A DNA stretch of 64,000 nucleotides from Siphonodentalium dalli (taxonomy: Eukaryota; Mollusca; Scaphopoda; Gadilida; Siphonodentaliidae). The notes beneath the pieces are model-generated. The model was given only the letters and a program-made list of their open reading frames with translations. It was not told the DNA's origin and did not search any database. The stretch lies in assembly GCA_032622095.1 (NCBI GenBank), contig CP136064.1, positions 146,382,864 to 146,446,863 of the forward strand. The letters are read 5' to 3'. Shown here piece after piece: positions 58,752 to 64,000 of this stretch. Every line of letters starts with the position of its first letter. The first letter of the stretch is position 1. Position numbers and translations under genes: made by a program.

Positions 58752-61482
58752 TAGAGGCTGTAAAGTGTTGGAAGGAAGATATTCTCAACTGTATGATTAT
58801 CTGTAGAACCATGCAATGTAGGTATTTTGAACCCATTTTCACCACTGTCAAATGAATTCAGGGAACCCTGCAATGGAAACATTTGAATCCCATTGATTTT
58901 GTTGTTATACACATGTTTTATATTCCCATCAGTTGAGCTAACATTTCCGACACCAGTACAAGCAACATCAGCTTGGTCAGGAAATGATATTTCCTTTGCC
59001 AGGCCAGACAACCTTGAACACCCATACAAACTATTTGAAAAATGTTTATGTGTATGACCATCTGATGAGTTAACATTTCCAACACCAGTACAAGCAACAT
59101 CAGCTTGGTCAGGAAATGATATTTCCTTTGCCAGGCCAGACAACCCTGAACACCCATATAAACCATTTTGAAAATGTTTATGTGTATGACCATGAGATGA
59201 GATAACATTTCCAACACCAGTACAACAACATCAGCTTGGTCAGGAAATGATATTTCCTTTGCCAGGCCAGACAACTCTGATGAACAAGTGGACAACTGAC
59301 ATCCAACAGATGTTTTATTCAAGTTTGGAACTTCTGAAAACTGATGACAATTTCCCAATATCGGTCTCCCGTGCTGTTTCAAAACATTACAAGAAGTCGA
59401 GTCCTTTTTATTTGCCACATCCGACTTTATGTCGGAATCAATGTTTACCATTGATATGTTTCCTAATAACATGTTTCTTCTGAACCGAATAGGTTTAGCA
59501 CCTAGATTGATCAGAGAAATGCACTTTTTCTTGGAGTGTGCATCATAAACTGCCCTGGGCATCAAACATCCTTTTTGAGCTAACAAAGGGTATGGTTCAA
59601 ACAAGACATTTGTTCCTAGTGGCTTTAAATTTGCCACATATACTTTCACTAAAACCTCTGAATTCCCAGGAACCACCACATTCTTCTGAACAGACAAGTA
59701 AGAACAATTGGAACTACGCCTCTGACTAAGTGAAACTCGACATCCGTTGACATACAAAATGCGGTTTGACATTGATATGTTGCAGTCGTGAGAGATCATA
59801 AAATCCATCCCCAAAATCCCGCAAACCCCTTCAATATTTGCTACCACAAAATCCTGACAGAACTTGATACCACCCATTAAAATTGGTATTTCTACTCGAC
59901 CATCTATAGCCAATGCCGTACCATCGGCGGTGCTATAATTTATAGTAGTAGACAACTGTTTTAGTTTCAAGTTTCGAATTTCTGTATACATATTCTTAGA
60001 AATAAAACTGCAAGGCAACCCTGTATCCAACAGAAGAGAAAAGTGGTGTCCCTTGATGATGCATTTCACAAACAAACAAGAGGAATGCTGATTTTGTATT
60101 ATTTTTGGTGACCTTTCTGCACTCTGAGTCTTGACTGGAATTTCGGTCGCAAATCCAGTCTTTTTCAGTTTCCCTGAAACCTTACCCTCCTTATAATTCT
60201 GAAATGCAACACATTCTCTGATTCCGTGACCTACTTTTTCGCAAAAATAACATTTGAGTTTCCCTTGCCCTTTCATTGGTATCTGTTTCTTGTCAAAATT
60301 ATCTGATAATTTAATGTTTTTGATTCTAGAATTCAAAAAATCTGGATCACCACCTGACTTCGATTCACAATTCTGATGACAAGCAAACAAATTATCAAGG
60401 CGTGCATCGTCACACACCCGAGGTTTTCTATTGCAAGCGTTACCCACAAATGCCTCATATTCTTCTGCTCGACTGATCGCTACTTCGAGAGAGGAAGGAT
60501 GATGGAATTGTATATGTTTTCTGATTTCCAAATCACCCATCCCATCGATGAAGCGATCTACAACGTATATCTCTCTTGAATTGAAATCCACAGAAGGACG
60601 GTATGCTAATGAACAGAGACGCAGTAATGCATAACCATAGTCTGCTATCGACTCTTTAGGTTTTCGCGATCGGCAACGGAACTCCACACGATAAGCCGGT
60701 TCCCGCTCGGGCGGATTAAAACGTTTTTCCAAGCACGATTTCAACACCTGATAAGATAACAACTGACCATGAGCAAAATCACCCAACAGTTGTTGGGCAC
60801 ACCCTCTTAGTGACATCCCTAACTGTTGAGCCATTTCCTGATCGTTCCATCCATTCCATAGAGCCACTTGCTCAAATTGAAAAATGAAATCCCTCCACTC
60901 CATATTCTTGCCATCAAATTTCTCGGGGTCCTTATATTTATGACGATGCATGGCACTCGATTCAATTTTACCGGAACCAATAGGTCGAATATGTTGATTC
61001 CCCAAATAAGGTGTCACGGGATCATTTCCAGCTAGCCTACTTCGAGTTGAATAATGTACCCCTCCCATATTATTTGGATCAACACTGGGTCCACAAGTTC
61101 TTGATATTGAACCTGTGTGTGCCTGCTCTGTGTTCCAAATTCCCCTAACTTCATTTTTGTTTTCCCCTCCACCTAGAAATGAACTTCCCAGTGAAAAACT
61201 CTTCGGTTCGTGGCCAGGAGGAGCCGGTGTTGAAGTCCATGGCTGATGCTGCTGCTGGGAAGCCCGTATCATACTAATACCCCCTGTCCCTTGCTCTAGA
61301 CTGGTGGGGTTTGACATATCCGCAAAACTAATGCGGCGTGGCTTTAACTTATCACCAGGTAACCTAAAAGGATTCTTATCTGATGGCAACTGCTGCCAAT
61401 TTTGTTTGGCTTCATCCCCATTTTCAATATTTACATGAAAATCGCTCCACAACATGGTCACAACAAAATATATAGAACTCAA
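58703..61482 (-). pseudogene. Gag and aspartic protease
   Basis: An open frame from 61482 (an internal ATG at about 61455, MLWSDFHVNIEN, may be the real start) to 58918, then a shift. Gag: KFDGKNMEWRDFIFQFEQVA, LLGDFAHGQLLSYQVLKSCL, SRKPKESIADYGYALLRLCS. Zinc knuckle CYFCEKVGHGIREC. Retropepsin with LLLDTGLPCSFIS and GILGMDFMI. After the protease come three 44-codon repeats (58911-59290); a missing base at about 59224 in the first shifts the frame. The correct frame continues to about 58703 and needs another shift to reach RT. Confidence 0.85.
58911..59290 (-). repeat. Three tandem 44-codon repeats between protease and RT
   Basis: AGCTTGGTCAGGAAATGATA occurs at 58970, 59102 and 59233 (spacing 132 and 131). 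Each unit encodes GLAKEISFPDQADVACTGVG plus a His-rich tail. The 131 spacing is the frame-breaking deletion. Confidence 0.9.
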
Positions 61483-61582
61483 AATTGCAGAAAATGGGCG
61501 TTTTTAAATTTAAAAAAAAATAAACATACTGAAAACTAAATAGAAAATAAATCGGTGGAAATAACTTTAATTTGAGGAAAAA

Positions 61583-61596
61583 CGGACGAGCCCCCA
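61583..61596 (-). other. Primer binding site, tRNA-Pro-like
   Basis: The + strand CGGACGAGCCCCCA is the complement of TGGGGGCTCGTCCG, the first 14 bases of the classical tRNA-Pro primer site. It lies one base from the LTR; the last four bases diverge. Confidence 0.75.
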
Positions 61597-61597
61597 G

Positions 61598-62297
61598 TGT
61601 AACCGCCAACAATTCTCTTCTCTATGTTGTGGTCATTTCCCCATGATTCTTATTCCCCGAATTTCCAAATGATAATTCTATTGAGTTTAATTACTTTTAT
61701 TTACCAAAATACCCTATATAAGTCTGGGAGGGTTCCTACCTACTAATGGCCAACTGAATGAGTTCAGTTTTCGCCGTTTTAAATGTAGATGTATGTGTAC
61801 ATCTTTTCAATTTGTTAATATGTTGGGAATTTGTTGAAAGCGTTCAACATTTATTCCCCAAAAAATTATCTAGTTCCTGGTTAATTGATATTAACCTTTG
61901 AAACTGTTATGTCGATTTTGTGACCAGATCGAAGAGGTTGAAAATTATAAAGAGGCGAGACTACTTAGTTTGCGAATGAGCCAAAAGATGGTGTGGTAAC
62001 CACACAATTGAAATTTTCACCCTAACGCGCAATTAGAAGTGCTCAGTGCAGCCCCGATACACACAATGCACAATCCCGTAGACAAAGTGTATCGTGGCTC
62101 CACCGAACACCACTCCTTGCGCGTTAATTGGTATATATTTAACGGAATGAGATTGCACCAGGTTAATTACCACTAAGGCGGGTTAACTCTACTTCCCACC
62201 ACAATCTTCGAGGAGCTCCGCCGACTTCCGGAATCACCGGACCTCCCCGGAGATTGTCGTGAATGTGGTCAACCTAGTAGAACCTCACTCCGTTACA
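61598..62297 (-). repeat. 5' LTR of the Ty3/gypsy element
   Basis: 700 bp. It contains the 39-bp segment with a TATA-like TTATATAGG (minus strand) near 61720 that the 3' LTR lacks. Confidence 0.9.
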
Positions 62298-64000
62298 CTA
62301 GCAATAGACAAACATCCAAGCAGATCATAAAAGTTCACTGGGATTCTTATTCATTAGTTGGAAATGTTTATTTAATAAGTTCAACAAACCGTGAACTTAA
62401 CCCAAGAGAAAATGTTGACTGAAATTTCACTGAAATAACAGTAAAAAATTTAGTCAAAATTCGGTGAAATTTCACCAAAATTTCAAATTGGTGAAATTTC
62501 AACAAAATAACAGTAAAATATTTAGTCAAAATTTCTCCAATTTTTTACTGAAATTTTACCAAAATAACACTATTAAACAGTAAAATGGTTCCATCATTTC
62601 TTGTACTATACTGTTCTGTATCGCATGTCAAATTTTCAACCCTATATAGAGCTGAGAAATCCAGTTCGATTTTACTGTATGACGTCGATCTTTGTATATG
62701 CTGGCCCGCATTGGTCAGTGAGATGGAACAAGGATATATGAAATGTAAATATATTTATTATTTATTGACTGTCCAAACACTGAGTCAAGTCTAAAGTTTG
62801 ATGTCCTCCCGTACAGAAACTGCACATGTGATTTGGGTAGAAACAGGTTAGAACAGCTTAGCATTATGTTAGTTTTGTATGTTAATCACCCCTGCTACAT
62901 TAGCAGCATATTAGATCTAGTGTGCAAAATATTTCTAACCTCATTGCTCACATTAGCATAGCTTAGTATTCATACTGGGTATAGATTTCTCCCAGTCTGC
63001 CCATGGTGTGTCCAAAAATGTAACTTAGACTAAGTTAGGGCAGGTTAGAGATTAGAAATTTAGTTCGGCCAATGCTTTCTTGACACAAATCCCCAGGCAT
63101 GTATGGACCATTTAATGACTTTCACATCTGGGTTTTATCCCCAGTTCAGACCAGGACTCCTATGCTAAAGGATTTTATGGCCATGATAAGAACTTCCCTG
63201 GAACCTAGTATTCTGTTCAATTCACTTGGAGTTTACAATTCCCAAGTTAAAGCTGCTTGTTTTCTGTGGGACTGATAGGATAAGTTGTTCTTGTTTGGTG
63301 AATTAAAACCTCGTTGTTTTTTTTCATAGCAGGGTAAGTGACTGCATGCATTTAAAATAACAGTTAAGAATTTAAGACACGAGAAAATCGTGACTTTTGT
63401 CAATTTCCTTTCCAAAATTGAACCTTAAACATTTCATAATGATAGTATTATGGTTTTTACATTGAAATTAAGGGTCAATTTATAATTATTCAGTTATTCA
63501 TTCATGTATAATAATATATAGAATCTTTTGTCAGTTTTCATATCTCATTCGCACATCATGGCAGTTTTAAGGGCATATGGTCTCTTGTGTGCCTTTACTG
63601 CGTGTTCTAATATCTAATTTATCAACCAGGTAGACTACATGTATATTAAAGTTGATTTAAATTTTATTTTCAAATACTATCAATCTTATATCTAGAATAA
63701 ATAATGATGGACCATCACATCAAATAATCTAAATTCTGCTATTGTTTATGGATTCTAGTTAGTAATTAGACAGAACAAATGTGCGAATCTATTTACAAAA
63801 TGAATGAATTGTAGGAAATAAACAATTTATGGCAGTTTTCATCGAAGTGATTTTTACAGTTATTTGGAATATTCCATGAAGAGCAGTTAACATGAACATT
63901 GCAGTGTATGTGATGTATATTTTATGTATTTATATAGTTTTTAAAAGCAATACCGTATGGTATGATATATTGTTTGTGTGTGTTTTTTTTCCACAAATTG
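62298..64000. other. Non-coding, no gene recognised
   Basis: AT-rich. Around 62430-62585 short phrases (AAAATTTAGTCAAAAT, TGAAATTTCACC, AAAATAACAGTAAAA) repeat irregularly. Around 62846-63050 GGTTAGA/TTAGCAT-type phrases recur in both orientations. No supported coding region. Confidence 0.4.

Larger units (their letters stand above)
54052..62297 (-). mobile_element. Ty3/gypsy LTR retrotransposon, nearly complete
   Basis: LTRs are 54052-54712 and 61598-62297 (TGTAAC...GTTACA). Minus-strand order: primer site, gag, protease, RT, RNase H, integrase, an extra zinc-finger ORF, polypurine tract, 3' LTR. Gene order RT-RNase H-integrase places it in Ty3/gypsy (Metaviridae). At least four one-base shifts (about 59225, 58785, 57785 and 55970) make it inactive, but the two LTRs are very similar, so it is young. 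The flanking bases (ATAAG left, CTAGC right) do not form a target duplication. Confidence 0.9.

Overview
The window is animal genomic DNA dominated by mobile elements. Phase-matched split exons with GT/AG borders, Helitron, LINE, LTR, hAT-like and piggyBac-like elements and very large introns all point to a metazoan. The repeat style (short GTCCGTCGTCCGT-type families, Helitrons with CTGT-rich 5' parts, CCAACGTTGG arrays) suggests a marine invertebrate, probably a lophotrochozoan such as a mollusc; this is inference, not proof. No prokaryotic genes, rRNA, tRNA gene or CRISPR array was found.

Region 1 to 31.1 kb holds two decayed copies of one multigene, virus-like element. Copy A runs from about 1 to 21846 and copy B from 22859 to 31092, with an offset of 21620 bases at their left parts. 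Its genes diverge from one centre: leftward, a coiled-coil/membrane protein (398-1713); rightward, a capsid-like protein, a small conserved protein, a single-span membrane protein, a second small membrane protein and a last small protein, separated by a few bases or overlapping. Both copies carry a tail-to-head array of non-autonomous Helitrons at the centre, so the duplication came after the Helitrons. Copy A is further broken by a hAT-like insertion (8-bp target duplication), a 945-bp triplication, and a 13.3-kb LTR retrotransposon (7868-21183, 4-bp duplication TACC). That retrotransposon encodes only gag and protease and itself contains a TA-flanked element and a 4.1-kb insertion. Copy B is broken by a 5'-truncated LINE.

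Region 31.1 to about 49 kb holds the host locus of most interest: three Ras-family exons on the + strand (32371-32556, 40407-40589, 47967-48183). Their order is G3, G4/G5, then G1/G2 of another Ras domain. The second exon ends in phase 0 at SDYR and the third starts in phase 0 at [12 protein letters not shown], which reads as the start of a new Ras domain fused with almost no linker. This looks like a tandem Ras-domain protein, although two adjacent genes or an assembly misorder remain possible. The introns carry MITE-like families, a dead LINE and CCAACGTTGG arrays.

Region 49 to 54 kb is a patchwork of dispersed repeats, a TTAA-flanked MITE and one probable terminal exon of an unrecognised gene (53339-53623) followed by AATAAA. 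Region 54052 to 62297 is a nearly complete Ty3/gypsy retrotransposon on the minus strand (LTRs, tRNA-Pro-like primer site, gag-protease, RT, RNase H, integrase, polypurine tract) with several frameshifts, an additional zinc-finger ORF before the 3' LTR and a three-copy 44-codon repeat. From 62298 to the end I see no gene.
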